A DNA stretch of 64,000 bases from Cronobacter universalis NCTC 9529. GTDB taxonomy: Bacteria; Pseudomonadota; Gammaproteobacteria; Enterobacterales; Enterobacteriaceae. A model generated the notes under the pieces. It searched no databases, had not been told where the DNA came from, and worked only from the letters and a program-made list of their open reading frames with translations. The position numbers and the translations under genes were made by a program. Of this stretch, positions 10,104-17,469 are shown one piece after another (the stretch's first letter is position 1; each line of letters opens with the position of its first letter). Location: the NCBI RefSeq assembly GCF_001277175.1, contig NZ_CP012257.1, positions 1,612,001 through 1,676,000 of the forward strand, read 5' to 3'.

Positions 10104-10529
10104 ATGATGGCGATTCGCAAGATTATTGTTTCACTCGCGCTGGCGGCGACGCTCGCCGGTTGCGCGCCGCACGGGGCAGATCAGCAGGCGCCGCGCTGCG
10201 CCGCGCAAAACCGCATGACGCAAACCACGCTGTACTTCGGCCTCAACCGGCCCTCCGGCCCCGTCATTACGGGCGAAGAGTGGCAGCGCTTTGTGGATAA
10301 CGACGTTACGCCGCGCTTTCGCGACGGGCTGACGGTGTTTGACGCGCGGGGGCAGTGGCTCGGTAACGATGGCAAGGTGGCGCGTGAGCCGAGCAAGGCG
10401 CTGATGCTAATCCATGCTAATGACAGCGCGAGCGAGAAGGGGATTGAAGCCCTGCGTGGAATTTACAAATCGCGCTTCGCGCAGGAGTCGGTTATGCGCG
10501 TCGATGAGAGTGTCTGCGTACAGTTCTGA
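10104..10529 (+). CDS. DUF3574-type lipoprotein
   Basis: A 141-residue predicted outer- or inner-membrane lipoprotein. The signal peptide IRKIIVSLALAATLAGC ends in a lipobox with the acylated Cys at residue 20. The mature part contains QTTLYFGLNRP near its start, then EEWQRFVDNDVTPRFRDGLTVFDARGQWLG, which I recognise as the DUF3574 pattern; no function is established for that family. A second ATG one codon downstream is equally possible. It is a single gene between the putP terminator and its own hairpin, and neither it nor the next gene is at this place in E. coli K-12. Confidence 0.75.
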   Translation: MMAIRKIIVSLALAATLAGCAPHGADQQAPRCAAQNRMTQTTLYFGLNRPSGPVITGEEWQRFVDNDVTPRFRDGLTVFDARGQWLGNDGKVAREPSKALMLIHANDSASEKGIEALRGIYKSRFAQESVMRVDESVCVQF

Positions 10530-10530
10530 A

Positions 10531-10554
10531 AAAGGCGGGGGAGACCCCGCCTTT
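10531..10554. terminator. Terminator between the DUF3574 gene and the nupC-like gene
   Basis: AAAGGCGGGG-GAGA-CCCCGCCTTTT is a perfect eight-pair GC stem with A and T runs on both sides. It separates the convergent ends of the two genes and can work in both directions. Confidence 0.85.
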
Positions 10555-10558
10555 TCGT

Positions 10559-11743
10559 TTACAGCACCAGACCGGCGAAGGCCGCGGAGAGCAAACTCAC
10601 CAGCGTCGCGCCATAGACCAGACGCAGGCCAAAGCGCGAGACCGCGTTGCCCTGCGGCTCGTTCAGCCCCTTAATCGCGCCCGCCACAATGCCGATAGAC
10701 GCGAAGTTGGCAAACGACACCAGGAAGACCGACAGGATACCGAGACCGCGCGGGGAGAGCGTCGCGGCGATTTTTTGCAGCTCGATCATCGCCACGAACT
10801 CATTGGCGACCAGCTTGGTGGCCATAATGCCGCCCGCCGTCAGGGCATCCTGCGCCGGGATCCCGATAAGCCAGGCGAGCGGGTAAAACACGTAGCCCAG
10901 CAGTTGCTGGAAGCTCTGACCGAACAGCGTCAGGAACAGCGCATTCACCGCGCTGATAATAGCGATAAAGCCAATCAGCATCGCCAGAATAATCATCGCC
11001 ACCTTAAAGCCCGCCAGGATGTACTCGCCGAGCATCTCGAAAAAGCTTTGTGATTCGTGCAGTTTTTCAAGCTTCACGTCCGGCTCATCCTGCGGGCGCG
11101 TCGGGTTAATAACCGAGAGGATAATGAACGTGCTGAAGAGGTTAAGCACCAGCGCCGCCACCACATATTTCGCCTCAATCATCGACATATACGCGCCGAC
11201 TATCGAGAGCGAAACGGTGGACATCGCGGTCGCCGCCATCGTAAACAGCCGACGCGAGGAGAGATCCGCCAGCACGCCTTTATAGGCGATGAAGTTTTCC
11301 GACTGGCCGAGGATCAGCGAGCTGATAGCGTTAAAAGATTCCAGCTTGCCCATGCCGTTGACTTTCGACAGCAGCGTGCCGATGACGCGAATAAAAACCG
11401 GCAGAATGCGCCAGTGTTGCAGAATGCCGATCAGCGCGGAGATAAACACGATAGGGCAGAGCACGCCGAGAAAGACAAACGCGAGGCCTTTCTGGCTCAT
11501 GCCGCCGAAGACGAAATCGGTGCCCTGGGCGGCGAAGTGCAGCAGCGAAGAGAACGCGCCGGCAATCGACTGGATAACCAGCAACCCGGCCTGCGCATGC
11601 AGAAAGAACCAGGCGAGCGCCGCTTCAATCACAATCAGCTGAAGAATATAACGCAGGCGGATCTTTTTACGGTCAAAGCTTGCAAGCCACGCGAGCAGGA
11701 GGATCGCCACGACGGCGAAAATAAAGTGCAGTATGGTTGTCAT
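10559..11743 (-). CDS. NupC-type concentrative nucleoside transporter
   Basis: A 394-residue inner-membrane protein of the CNT family, which imports nucleosides with protons or sodium. It resembles E. coli NupC (about 400 residues) throughout: [27 protein letters not shown] near the N-terminus, the central [51 protein letters not shown], and the C-terminal [28 protein letters not shown]. The N-terminus is set at MTTILHF; an upstream ATG adds 13 less hydrophobic residues. E. coli nupC lies elsewhere on the chromosome, so this may be a paralog rather than the orthologue, and the symbol is left blank. Substrate range cannot be read from sequence. Confidence 0.88.
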   Translation of the reverse strand: MTTILHFIFAVVAILLLAWLASFDRKKIRLRYILQLIVIEAALAWFFLHAQAGLLVIQSIAGAFSSLLHFAAQGTDFVFGGMSQKGLAFVFLGVLCPIVFISALIGILQHWRILPVFIRVIGTLLSKVNGMGKLESFNAISSLILGQSENFIAYKGVLADLSSRRLFTMAATAMSTVSLSIVGAYMSMIEAKYVVAALVLNLFSTFIILSVINPTRPQDEPDVKLEKLHESQSFFEMLGEYILAGFKVAMIILAMLIGFIAIISAVNALFLTLFGQSFQQLLGYVFYPLAWLIGIPAQDALTAGGIMATKLVANEFVAMIELQKIAATLSPRGLGILSVFLVSFANFASIGIVAGAIKGLNEPQGNAVSRFGLRLVYGATLVSLLSAAFAGLVL

Positions 11744-11809
11744 AGTTACGCAGGTGTCTGAAAGAAAAATAGTTAGCCACACAAAAACCGGCCGGTAAAC
11801 AGCGCGCTA

Positions 11810-11839
11810 AGCATAATTTCCCGCATCGTTATCTGGCAA
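11810..11839 (-). promoter_or_regulatory. Possible sigma-70 promoter of the nupC-like gene
   Basis: On the minus strand TTGCCA and TATGCT are separated by 18 bases, giving a plausible -35/-10 pair about 70 bases before the start codon. I see no convincing CRP or CytR site, although those control nupC in E. coli. Confidence 0.4.
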
Positions 11840-12023
11840 ATGGAATAAGAAAAAACGATGACAGCTTATTTTCCCGGTGAATGATTTCGGGCGGCCCGGA
11901 AGGCATAACGCGGCGCGCCGGACGGGCTGATTTCGCTTATGGTTTCATAGAGTGACTACTCAACTTCGCAACTTTTACACTTCGTCATAATTATCCCCAC
12001 ATTTCGCTTGTTTTTCTTTTTGC

Positions 12024-12042
12024 GGTAATGATAATCACTTTC
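12024..12042. promoter_or_regulatory. Fur box upstream of efeUOB
   Basis: GGTAATGATAATCACTTTC matches the 19-base Fur consensus GATAATGATAATCATTATC at 16 of 19 positions. It lies 59 bases before the efeU start, where iron-loaded Fur would block transcription. The remainder of the 357-base gap 11744-12100 holds only promoter-like sequence. Confidence 0.85.
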
Positions 12043-12100
12043 ACTCCCATTTACTTTTCTTTGCATCAGTTGACCTGATTTCACATTCACAGGTGCCCGA

Positions 12101-12931
12101 ATGTTTGTTCCTTTTCTGATTATGCTGCGCGAAGGTCTCGAAGCGGCGCTCATCGTCAGCCTTATCGCCAGCTATCTCAAGCGCACTCAGCGCGGCAACA
12201 TGCTTGGCGTGATGTGGGCGGGCGTGTTTCTCGCCGCCGCCCTCTGCTTAGGCCTCGGTATTTTTATCAATGAAACCACCGGCGAGTTCCCGCAAAAAGA
12301 GCAGGAGCTGTTTGAAGGGCTCGTGGCGACGGTGGCCGTCGTGATCCTCACCTGGATGGTGTTCTGGATGCGTAAAGTCTCCCGCAATGTGAAAGGCGAG
12401 CTGGAACAGGCCGTGGATCGCGCGCTGAAACGCCCCGGCGGACACGGCTGGGCGCTGGTGATGATGGTGTTTTTCGCGGTCGCGCGCGAGGGCCTCGAAT
12501 CGGTCTTCTTCCTGCTGGCCGCGTTTGGCCAGGATGTCGGCGTCTGGCCGCCGCTCGGCGCGATGCTTGGGCTTGCGACCGCCGTGGTGCTCGGTTTTCT
12601 GCTCTACTGGGGCGGCATTCGTCTTAACCTCGGCGCGTTTTTCCGCTGGACCAGTCTCTTTATTCTGCTCGTCGCCGCAGGGCTCGCGGCGGGCGCTATT
12701 CGCGCGTTTCATGAAGCCGGTCTGTGGAATCACTTCCAGGCGGTGGCGTTTGATTTCAGCAATGTGCTCTCCACGCACTCGCTCGCCGGCACGCTGCTGG
12801 AAGGCATTTTCGGCTACCAGGAAGCGCCGACCGTCAGCGAAGTGGCGGTATGGTTTATCTATCTGATCCCGGCGCTGGCGTTCTATGCGCTGCCAGCGCG
12901 CGCCGGTGCGCGCGTCTCCGGGAACGCCTGA
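12101..12931 (+). CDS. efeU: EfeU, ferrous iron permease
   Basis: The inner-membrane iron permease of the EfeUOB system (276 residues, same length as the intact E. coli protein), related to the yeast Ftr1 family. Both iron-binding motifs are present: REGLE at residues 10-14 and REGLE at 129-133. Seven hydrophobic segments can be counted. It imports ferrous iron under acidic, low-iron conditions. Unlike E. coli K-12, whose efeU is frameshifted, this copy is intact. It is the first gene of an operon with efeO (55-base gap) and efeB, behind a Fur box. Confidence 0.96.
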   Translation: MFVPFLIMLREGLEAALIVSLIASYLKRTQRGNMLGVMWAGVFLAAALCLGLGIFINETTGEFPQKEQELFEGLVATVAVVILTWMVFWMRKVSRNVKGELEQAVDRALKRPGGHGWALVMMVFFAVAREGLESVFFLLAAFGQDVGVWPPLGAMLGLATAVVLGFLLYWGGIRLNLGAFFRWTSLFILLVAAGLAAGAIRAFHEAGLWNHFQAVAFDFSNVLSTHSLAGTLLEGIFGYQEAPTVSEVAVWFIYLIPALAFYALPARAGARVSGNA

Positions 12932-12986
12932 TTTTTTGCCGCGCCCGTGCGCGTCTTAGTTACAACATACTTTTAGAGGGATGGTC

Positions 12987-14114
12987 ATGACGAAACAACT
13001 TCGCCGTAGCGCGCTTTCCGTGACGCTGCTGGCGCTTATCAGTTCCGCGTTTGCCGCACAGGCCGCGGATATTCCGCAGGTGAAAGTCACCGTAAACGAC
13101 AAACAGTGCGAGCCGATGACGCTCACGGTGAACGCCGGTAAAACCCAGTTCATCATCCTGAACCACAGCCAGAAAGCGCTGGAGTGGGAAATCCTTAAAG
13201 GCGTAATGGTCGTCGAAGAGCGCGAAAACATCGCGCCGGGCTTTAGTCAGAAAATGACTGCTAACCTGGAGCCAGGCGAATATGACATGACCTGCGGCCT
13301 GCTGAGCAACCCGAAAGGCAAGCTTATCGTCAAGGCCGCCGGTGGTGAAAAAGCCGCGGCGAAGAGCGAGCTGATGTCGCTGGAAGGCGCCGTGACCGAG
13401 TATAAGACCTGGGTGAGCGCGGAAACCGCCGCGCTGGTCTCCGGCACCAAAGCCTTTACCGATGCCGTAAAAGCAGGCGACATCGCCAAAGCGAAATCCC
13501 TCTACGCGCCGACTCGCCAGCACTACGAGCGTATCGAGCCTATCGCCGAGCTGTTCTCCGATCTCGACGGCAGCATCGACGCCCGCGAAGACGATTACGA
13601 GCAGAAAGCGGCCGACCCGAAATTCACCGGCTTCCACCGTCTCGAAAAAGCGCTATTTGGCGATAACAGCGTCAAAGGCATGGCGCAGTATGCCGACAAG
13701 CTCAACAGCGACGTGCTGGATCTGCAAAAACGCATCAGCGAACTCGCGTTCCCGCCGGGTAAAGTCGTGGGCGGCGCGGCGGGCCTTATCGAAGAAGTCG
13801 CGGCCAGCAAAATCAGCGGCGAAGAAGATCGCTACAGCCACACCGACCTGTGGGATTTCCAGGCCAATATCGACGGCGCGCAGAAAATCGTGAATCTGCT
13901 GCGTCCGCAACTGCAAAAAGAGAACGCGCCGCTGCTGGCGAAAGTGGACGCGAACTTCAAAAAAGTGGATGCCATCCTTGCGAAATATCGCACCAAAGAT
14001 GGCTTTGAGACTTACGACAAGCTGACGGACGCTGACCGCAACGCGCTGAAAGGGCCAATCACGTCGCTTGCTGAAGATCTCTCGTTACTGCGTGGCGTGC
14101 TCGGACTGGACTAA
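12987..14114 (+). CDS. efeO: EfeO, periplasmic iron-uptake protein
   Basis: A 375-residue periplasmic component of EfeUOB. A Sec signal peptide (residues 1-27, ending SAFAAQA) is followed by a cupredoxin-like domain to about residue 118. This carries Cys41 (DKQCEPM) and Cys103 (YDMTCGLL). Next comes the all-helical M75 imelysin-like domain with its HXXE metal motif, His217-Glu220 (FHRLEKALF). It is thought to bind iron and pass it to EfeU. The second of two in-frame ATGs is chosen because AGAGGG is better spaced to it. It overlaps neither neighbour; efeB follows within six bases. Confidence 0.96.
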   Translation: MTKQLRRSALSVTLLALISSAFAAQAADIPQVKVTVNDKQCEPMTLTVNAGKTQFIILNHSQKALEWEILKGVMVVEERENIAPGFSQKMTANLEPGEYDMTCGLLSNPKGKLIVKAAGGEKAAAKSELMSLEGAVTEYKTWVSAETAALVSGTKAFTDAVKAGDIAKAKSLYAPTRQHYERIEPIAELFSDLDGSIDAREDDYEQKAADPKFTGFHRLEKALFGDNSVKGMAQYADKLNSDVLDLQKRISELAFPPGKVVGGAAGLIEEVAASKISGEEDRYSHTDLWDFQANIDGAQKIVNLLRPQLQKENAPLLAKVDANFKKVDAILAKYRTKDGFETYDKLTDADRNALKGPITSLAEDLSLLRGVLGLD

Positions 14115-14119
14115 GCGTG

Positions 14120-15403
14120 ATGCAAGAACATGATACTCACGGCGTGCCGCAACCGGCGCGCCGCCGTCTGCTGAAAGGGCTGGGCGCGCTGACCGGCGCG
14201 CTCGCGGTCACCGGCGGTTGTCCGGTGGCGCATGGCGCGCAGCCGCAAAGCGCGCCTGGCACGCTTCCTCCGGACGCGCGTCAGGAGACGCAGCCGTTTT
14301 ACGGCGCGCATCAGGCGGGCGTGCTGACCCCGCAACAGGCATCAATGATGCTGGTGGCCTTTGATGTGCTGGCAGGCAACAAAGCGGATCTCGAACGGCT
14401 GTTTCGTTTGCTCACCGACCGCATCGCGTTTTTAACCGCGGGCGGCCCGGCGCCGCAGACGCCGAACCCGCGTCTGCCGCCGATGGATTCCGGTATTCTG
14501 GGGCCGGTGATTGCGCCGGATAACCTGACGATCACCGTGTCGCTGGGGCGCTCGCTCTTTGACGACCGCTACGGCCTTGCGCCGCAGATGCCGAAAAAGC
14601 TGCAAAAGATGGAGCGGTTTCCGAACGATTCGCTGGACGCGGCGCTGTGCCACGGCGATCTGCTGCTGCAAATCTGCGCCAATACCCAGGATACGGTGAT
14701 CCACGCGCTGCGCGACATCATTAAGCACACGCCGGATCTGCTGAGCGTGCGCTGGAAGCGGGAAGGATTTATCTCCGATCACGCGGCGCGCAGCCGCGGC
14801 AAAGAGACGCCGGTCAACCTGCTGGGCTTTAAAGACGGCACCGCGAACCCGGATACCCGTAACGCGACGTTAATGGACAATGTGGTGTGGGTGACGCCGG
14901 AGCAGGGCGAGCCCGCGTGGGCGGTCGGCGGCAGCTATCAGGCCGTGCGCATTATCCAGTTCCACGTTGAGTTCTGGGACCGCACGCCGCTCAAAGAGCA
15001 GCAGACGATTTTCGGGCGCGACAAGCAGACCGGCGCGCCGCTCGGCATGCAGCATGAGCACGACGTGCCGGACTACAGCAAAGATCCCGAAGGCAACGTG
15101 ATTGCGCTCGACAGCCACATCCGGCTCGCGAACCCGCGCACGCCGCAGACGCAGTCCAGCCTGATGGTGCGACGCGGCTACAGCTATTCGCTCGGCGTGA
15201 CCAATTCCGGCCAGCTCGACATGGGCCTGCTGTTTGTCTGCTACCAGCACGATCTCGAAAAGGGATTTTTAACGGTGCAGAAGCGGCTTAACGGCGAGGC
15301 GCTGGAGGAGTATGTGAAGCCCATCGGCGGCGGCTATTTCTTTGTGCTGCCGGGTGTTGCGGACAAATCCCGCTTCCTGGCAGACGGCCTGCTGAAAGCC
15401 TGA
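14120..15403 (+). CDS. efeB: EfeB, Tat-exported DyP-type haem peroxidase
   Basis: A 427-residue periplasmic DyP peroxidase, the third component of EfeUOB. The N-terminus has a twin-arginine signal ([17 protein letters not shown], residues 14-30), so it is exported folded with haem. The DyP signature GFKDGTANP is at residues 236-244, and His333 in [10 protein letters not shown] is the likely proximal haem ligand. It oxidises ferrous iron, or in another view removes iron from haem, before uptake. A GTG one codon upstream is an alternative start. It ends at a strong terminator. Confidence 0.96.
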   Translation: MQEHDTHGVPQPARRRLLKGLGALTGALAVTGGCPVAHGAQPQSAPGTLPPDARQETQPFYGAHQAGVLTPQQASMMLVAFDVLAGNKADLERLFRLLTDRIAFLTAGGPAPQTPNPRLPPMDSGILGPVIAPDNLTITVSLGRSLFDDRYGLAPQMPKKLQKMERFPNDSLDAALCHGDLLLQICANTQDTVIHALRDIIKHTPDLLSVRWKREGFISDHAARSRGKETPVNLLGFKDGTANPDTRNATLMDNVVWVTPEQGEPAWAVGGSYQAVRIIQFHVEFWDRTPLKEQQTIFGRDKQTGAPLGMQHEHDVPDYSKDPEGNVIALDSHIRLANPRTPQTQSSLMVRRGYSYSLGVTNSGQLDMGLLFVCYQHDLEKGFLTVQKRLNGEALEEYVKPIGGGYFFVLPGVADKSRFLADGLLKA

Positions 15404-15404
15404 C

Positions 15405-15433
15405 AAAACCCCGCCACGACGGCGGGGTTTTTT
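15405..15433 (+). terminator. efeUOB terminator
   Basis: AACCCCGCC-ACGA-CGGCGGGGTT is followed directly by T residues. It begins within five bases of the efeB stop codon and is a strong intrinsic terminator. Confidence 0.88.
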
Positions 15434-15507
15434 ATGTTTCATTTGCTAACAATTTTCGCGCCGCCGTGGCGGAGCGTTTCCGCTGCGGCTATTCTGTTGA
15501 TACATTT

Positions 15508-15527
15508 CTGTAATATTGTTCTGTCAT
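15508..15527 (+). promoter_or_regulatory. Possible Pho-box-like repeat upstream of phoH
   Basis: CTGTAAT at 15508-15514 and CTGTCAT at 15521-15527 are direct repeats resembling PhoB half-sites, and another CTGTTGA begins at 15494. Their spacing is 13-14 bases rather than the usual 11, so the match is imperfect. phoH is a known PhoB target in E. coli, which is why it is listed. Confidence 0.35.
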
Positions 15528-15943
15528 AAAGAGGCATCAGAAGTCAGAAAACAAAAGTTATCTTTTAGTAAATATTATGTTGCAAATATGATAATTTTTG
15601 TTGTACTTAACGTGTCAGCGGTAGTTTCCCCACTGTGGCAGCAGTAGCACGACGGAGAACGCGAATGGTAGCGTCCAGAACTGGACTTAGAAGGAAAGCA
15701 ACCCGCACCACCCGGCGCGGAGGAGACTCCTCCGGCAGCGTTATCTCCACCCCCTCAAACTTGTTCCAGGCTTCTCCCCCTGTTCCAGACGATGCGGTAA
15801 GCGGTGCGCGTAGCCGTACTACCGCGTCTTTTCGACCGGCAATTCATGGCTTAAAAGGAAGCCAAACCTCAAATGTTTGTGCGCATAATCGCGTCCATCA
15901 GCAGGACGCGGCTCATGTAAACCAACTTAACAAGGTGCCATCC
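15528..15943 (+). other. Long phoH leader, open in the phoH frame
   Basis: About 415 bases lie between the Pho-like repeats and the chosen phoH start. From 15635 the frame is open and continuous with phoH for 103 codons. Its translation is arginine-rich at the start and lacks features of the PhoH fold. Small stem-loops are visible, for example GGAGGA-GAC-TCCTCC near 15720. The stretch may be an untranslated structured leader or an N-terminal extension. E. coli PhoH has been annotated in a long form of about 354 residues, which would correspond to a start at 15665 here. Confidence 0.45.
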
Positions 15944-16732
15944 ATGGGAAGACAGAAAGCAGTGATCAAAGCTCGTCGTGAAGCCAGACGCGTTCTCAGA
16001 CGAGATTCACGCAGCCACCGGCAGCGTGAAGAGGAATCGGTCACCACGCTTGTGCAAATGAGTGGCGTTGAAGCAATCGGCATGGCGCGGGACAGCCGCG
16101 ATAACGCGCCGATTGTCGCTCGTACCGACGCTCAGGCGCATTATCTTGAGGCTATTGAGAGCAAACAGCTGATATTCGCCACCGGCGAAGCCGGATGCGG
16201 CAAAACGTTTATCAGCGCGGCGAAAGCCGCTGAGGCCCTGATTCATAAGGATGTCGACAGGATAATTGTCACCCGCCCGGTGCTGCAGGCCGATGAAGAT
16301 CTCGGCTTCCTGCCCGGCGATATCTCTGAGAAGTTCGCTCCGTATTTCCGCCCGGTATATGACGTGCTGGTGCGCCGCCTCGGCGCCTCCTTCATGCAAT
16401 ATTGCCTGCGGCCGGAAATCGGCAAAGTTGAGATTGCGCCGTTCGCCTACATGCGCGGACGTACCTTTGAAAACGCCGTCGTGATTCTGGACGAGGCCCA
16501 GAACGTGACAGCCGCGCAGATGAAAATGTTTTTAACCCGCCTCGGGGAGAACGTGACCGTGATCGTCAACGGCGACATCACCCAGTGCGATTTGCCGGCG
16601 GGCGTACAGTCCGGCCTGAGCGATGCGCTGGCGCGTTTTGAGGAAGATGAGATGATTGGCATCGTGCGGTTCGGCAAAGCCGATTGCGTGCGTTCCGCGC
16701 TGTGCCAGCGGACGCTTAACGCCTACGATTAA
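15944..16732 (+). CDS. phoH: PhoH, phosphate-starvation-inducible ATPase
   Basis: A cytoplasmic P-loop ATPase of 262 residues from the chosen start. Walker A is GEAGCGKT at residues 81-88 and Walker B is VVILDEAQ ending at residue 186. The intervening DLGFLPGDISEKFAPYFRPVYD and the later FLTRLGENVTVIVNGDITQCDLP are hallmarks of PhoH. Its cellular role is not well defined; RNA-related and phosphate-starvation roles have been proposed. The start MGRQKAVIKARREA is chosen because it follows AAGGTG and begins the conserved region; a start at 15665 would give about 355 residues. It is monocistronic, ending at a hairpin. Confidence 0.93.
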   Translation: MGRQKAVIKARREARRVLRRDSRSHRQREEESVTTLVQMSGVEAIGMARDSRDNAPIVARTDAQAHYLEAIESKQLIFATGEAGCGKTFISAAKAAEALIHKDVDRIIVTRPVLQADEDLGFLPGDISEKFAPYFRPVYDVLVRRLGASFMQYCLRPEIGKVEIAPFAYMRGRTFENAVVILDEAQNVTAAQMKMFLTRLGENVTVIVNGDITQCDLPAGVQSGLSDALARFEEDEMIGIVRFGKADCVRSALCQRTLNAYD

Positions 16733-16754
16733 GCCCGCCTGATATCACCATGTC

Positions 16755-16782
16755 AAAGCCCAACGCATGTTGGGCTTTTTTT
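16755..16782 (+). terminator. phoH terminator
   Basis: AAGCCCAAC-GCAT-GTTGGGCTT followed by a T run, starting about 20 bases after the phoH stop. A typical Rho-independent terminator. Confidence 0.88.
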
Positions 16783-16803
16783 GTTTTTGATGTGCAGGTG
16801 AAA

Positions 16804-16881
16804 GGTGGGTGCGCTGCGCTTACTCACCCTAGGGGATATGTCTGCAGGTGTTGTAGGGCAGGTAAGCGGAGCGCGCCTGCC
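16804..16881. repeat. Pair of REP-like palindromes (copy A)
   Basis: Two imperfect palindromes lie side by side: 16804-16829 (GGTGGGTGCGCTGCGCTTAC then CACC) and 16853-16881 (GTAGGGCAGGTAAGCG, then GCGCCTGCC). The motif GGTAAGCG paired with GCGCACC is a very common interspersed repeat of enterobacteria. A closely similar pair stands at the equivalent place beside the second tRNA-Ser (19806-19873). Confidence 0.65.
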
Positions 16882-16904
16882 GTTTTCCTGGCGCGATATA
16901 AAAG

Positions 16905-16933
16905 CAAAAAAGCCCGTACTTACGTACAGGCTC
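16905..16933 (-). terminator. Distal terminator of the tRNA-Ser copy 1 transcript
   Basis: On the minus strand AGCCTGTAC-GTAA-GTACGGGCT is followed by TTTTTTGC. It is the second of two near-identical terminators after the tRNA, so transcripts passing the first could end here. Confidence 0.75.
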
Positions 16934-17094
16934 TTTCTTTGAATATGGCGGTGAGGGAGGGATTGATTCGGCCCGCTGGGCCTCACCCTTCGGGCAGTCA
17001 GCTCGCGTGGCTCGCAGACTGTCCCCCTGGCTGCGCCAGTGGTCGAACCCTGGTCGAGGCTTCTCATCCCTCCCGGGCTGGCGCGATATAAAAG

Positions 17095-17123
17095 CAAAAA
17101 AGCCCGTACTTGCGTACAGGCTC
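17095..17123 (-). terminator. Proximal terminator of tRNA-Ser copy 1
   Basis: On the minus strand AGCCTGTAC-GCAA-GTACGGGCT followed by TTTTTT, beginning about 14 bases after the tRNA CCA end. Confidence 0.82.
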
Positions 17124-17135
17124 TTTCTTTAAATA

Positions 17136-17223
17136 TGGCGGTGAGGGAGGGATTCGAACCCTCGATACGTTGCCGTATACACACTTTCCAGGCGTGCTCC
17201 TTCAGCCACTCGGACACCTCACC
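17136..17223 (-). tRNA. tRNA-Ser(GGA), copy 1
   Basis: An 88-nt class II tRNA with encoded CCA. On the minus strand it starts GGTGAGGTGTCCGAGTGG, has an anticodon loop CTGGAAAG (anticodon GGA, reading UCC and UCU), a long variable arm, the T-loop GGTTCGAATCC, and ends CCTCACCGCCA. It is identical to copy 2 at 20129-20216. Its own promoter lies just upstream. E. coli has two such genes, serW and serX; which of them this represents cannot be decided here. Confidence 0.97.
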
Positions 17224-17264
17224 ATATTGTCTTGCTGCCTCGCGTAGCGGGGCAACGGGGCGCT

Positions 17265-17293
17265 ACTATAGGGATCTGCATGAAAACGGTCAA
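17265..17293 (-). promoter_or_regulatory. Promoter of tRNA-Ser copy 1
   Basis: TTGACC, a 17-base spacer and TATAGT on the minus strand form a near-consensus sigma-70 promoter. It is followed by a GC-rich discriminator (AGCGCCCC), as expected for a stringently controlled stable-RNA gene. The mature tRNA begins about 35 bases downstream. Confidence 0.85.
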
Positions 17294-17469
17294 GCACATT
17301 TTTTTCTTTCTTTATCGTTCGGTTAAGGGTTAAACGAAATGACGTTTTCTCCCGCAAAACCCGCTATCAGCGCCTGTCGCGCCGACAGATAACCCCGCTG
17401 TCGCTTCGCTTATCGCATTTTCTGTACCAGGCTTAAACCACAACTATGAGACAGAGAATGTGGAGCACT

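Larger units (their letters stand above)
16888..17154 (-). repeat. rtT-like 190-bp repeat following tRNA-Ser copy 1
   Basis: A 77-base block containing the tRNA terminator and the last 19 bases of tRNA-Ser including CCA occurs at 17078-17154 (real tRNA end) and again at 16888-16964, a period of 190 bases. Between them is a spacer of about 110 bases that is almost identical to the one beside copy 2. Each unit ends in its own hairpin terminator. The architecture recalls the E. coli tyrT/rtT repeats, in which 178-bp units each carry 19 bases of the tRNA-Tyr end. Confidence 0.8.

Noticed and set aside
16753-17217. A 154-codon minus-strand frame running through tRNA-Ser copy 1 and its repeat
   Set aside because: It starts inside the tRNA gene and translates its body; the same false protein appears beside copy 2. 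Only the small internal frame from 17067 is mentioned as a weak possibility.
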